DNA of 64,000 nt from Euryarchaeota archaeon (GTDB lineage Archaea > Thermoplasmatota > SW-10-69-26 > JACQPN01): NCBI GenBank assembly GCA_016207515.1, contig JACQPN010000025.1:124001-188000 (forward strand). The letters are read 5' to 3'. Position numbers and translations under genes: made by a program. The notes beneath the pieces are model-generated. The model worked only from the letters and a program-made list of their open reading frames with translations. It had not been told where the DNA came from and did not search any database. This document shows, piece after piece, positions 62,935 to 64,000 of this stretch (position 1 is the first letter of the stretch; each line of letters starts with the position of its first letter).

Positions 62935-64000
62935 ATGAAAGTGGCAATTAGAAGTGCCGTCGTCGTCGGTGGGTATCCACCTTCGGAGTCGGGCAGCACC
63001 GGCAACGTCCTCAAGGCCCTGATTGGTGGAGCACCCACAAAGCCACGAATGGTCGCATACACGGTCAAACCTCGCAAGGCAGAGGAAGAATCGAAAACCA
63101 ACGGGATGAAGCTGGTGCACCTTTCATCGCGGCTTTCAACTCCGTGGATCGCCAGAGCTTTGGCATCGTTAGGAGCAGATGCCACGCTGGAGCCTTCGCC
63201 ACGGCGCCTCGCCCGCATGCTCGACGAGCACGAGATCGACCGTCTCCTCCTCCATCCGAACGGCGACGCCCTACTAGATTTCTACATGGCGGCCCTTTGT
63301 CGACGGCTTAACAAGCGCGTGGACCTCCGTTACTGGCTCGGCGACTACACCATTTGGCACTCTCGGACGTCAAAGAATCCGCTATTCCACCGCGCCAGGA
63401 TGGCTGCTCTTCGTTCCATTGCCAGCCGCGCCTCGGCGCGCTTTTCGGGAAGCAATGCCTCATCATTGCGCTATTCCGCTCAATTTGGGCACCCGGTTCG
63501 TGTTCAAAGCACGCCACTTCAGGATTCCGTGATTGATGCCGCGTGGAAATGGACGCCTTTCCCGCGGGACGTGAACGAACCGTTTCGAATATTCCTTCCA
63601 GGAACACCCCGCCCTCATTTTCGGCAAAACATTTCGATTTTGGGTGCAGCAATCGCAAAATTAAGGACAGCCAGTGCCAAGAAAATCGAGCTCGTGACCT
63701 GCGGCGATTGGACTCGAGACCTGTTGACTTCATGGGGGGTTCGAGACAGTCAGTTTGCGGTCCATGGCTGGGTGCGAGACCGCGATACCGTCCTCGAGTT
63801 GGCGTCGCAATGCGATTGCATCTATCTGCCGGATTCGCTGGACGAGTCGTACGAGACATCCATCGATGCGCCTTCACGCATGGTGGATTGCCTTGCAGCC
63901 GGCCCACCAATCGTGATCCATGGAAGCGCAAGTTCGTTCGTCATCCGGTATTTCAACGAGAACGCCTTGCGTTTTTGCGAGACGGGCAACGCTCCCGAAC
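62935..64000 (+). CDS. Second GT-B-like glycosyltransferase (3' end missing)
   Basis: The frame starts at ATG 62935 with GGGG just upstream and runs 355 codons to the window edge without a stop. The start is MKVAIRSAVVVGGYPPSESG, a GT-B N-terminal loop. Later segments AVHGWVRDRDTVLELASQ and DAPSRMVDCLAAGPPIVIHG match the C-terminal donor-binding half. It resembles the gene before it in layout and is also in the glycan locus. The C-terminus is cut off. Confidence 0.85.
   Translation, partial: MKVAIRSAVVVGGYPPSESGSTGNVLKALIGGAPTKPRMVAYTVKPRKAEEESKTNGMKLVHLSSRLSTPWIARALASLGADATLEPSPRRLARMLDEHEIDRLLLHPNGDALLDFYMAALCRRLNKRVDLRYWLGDYTIWHSRTSKNPLFHRARMAALRSIASRASARFSGSNASSLRYSAQFGHPVRVQSTPLQDSVIDAAWKWTPFPRDVNEPFRIFLPGTPRPHFRQNISILGAAIAKLRTASAKKIELVTCGDWTRDLLTSWGVRDSQFAVHGWVRDRDTVLELASQCDCIYLPDSLDESYETSIDAPSRMVDCLAAGPPIVIHGSASSFVIRYFNENALRFCETGNAPE

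Noticed and set aside
1-64000. CRISPR array or phage-type gene block
   Set aside because: No regularly spaced short repeats were seen beyond the two- or three-copy repeats listed, and there are no cas, capsid, terminase or integrase genes; the only mobile gene set is the IS3 element.

Overview
The window is archaeal chromosome, GC-rich and gene-dense. The evidence is a set of archaeal or eukaryote-type information genes: ribosomal protein S8e, SRP19, an Sm-like protein, topoisomerase VI A and B, an MBF1-like factor, a type II methionine aminopeptidase, a PAN-type proteasomal ATPase and an XPD-like helicase. There is also a tRNA-Tyr with an intron at the archaeal position and many TATA boxes 25-30 bases ahead of (often leaderless) starts. 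PGF-CTERM-like tails, FtsZ, TrmB regulators and a PAS kinase paired with an archaeal-style receiver protein point to a euryarchaeal, perhaps Thermoplasmatota-like, lineage. I cannot fix the species.

Layout. 1-5 kb: 5' end of ftsZ, a ribbon-helix-helix regulator with a candidate operator, split tRNA-Tyr whose 3' end is duplicated nearby, proC, a RecJ-like DHH nuclease and an unknown gene. 5-12 kb: a co-directional leftward block with three secreted paralogues of an unrecognised family, two sister TrmB-type regulators, a tandem winged-helix regulator, a membrane protein and two small ORFs. 12-21 kb: a ~1300-residue surface protein, the TldD/TldE pair, a His-rich anchored protein, a stand-alone Lrp-type ligand-binding domain and a membrane protein. 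21.4-22.8 kb: an IS3-family insertion sequence. 22.8-26.3 kb: PAS histidine kinase, a receiver/winged-helix response regulator and a converging AbrB-PhoU regulator. 26.5-29.2 kb: an operon encoding a His-lined beta-propeller, a separate CuA-like cupredoxin lipoprotein and an anchored Ig-like protein; together they look like a split nitrous-oxide-reductase-like system. 29.2-33.4 kb: decayed DNA with a crotonase fragment, a PRC-barrel gene and a CcmF-like haem lyase. 33.5-47 kb: mostly housekeeping genes. 47-51 kb: a Thr/Ser-rich S-layer-like protein with a PGF-CTERM-like tail. 51-64 kb: a surface-glycan locus (GT-C-like enzyme, flippase, GT2, epimerase, nucleotide-sugar dehydrogenase, Wzm/Wzt-type exporter, two GT-B-like enzymes) running off the window.

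Working together: the S-layer gene next to the glycan locus suggests a glycosylated cell envelope. The propeller and cupredoxin pair, with an envelope cytochrome c assembly gene 2.5 kb away, suggests extracytoplasmic redox chemistry. The 5-12 kb block is the least explained part and looks like a regulated family of secreted proteins.
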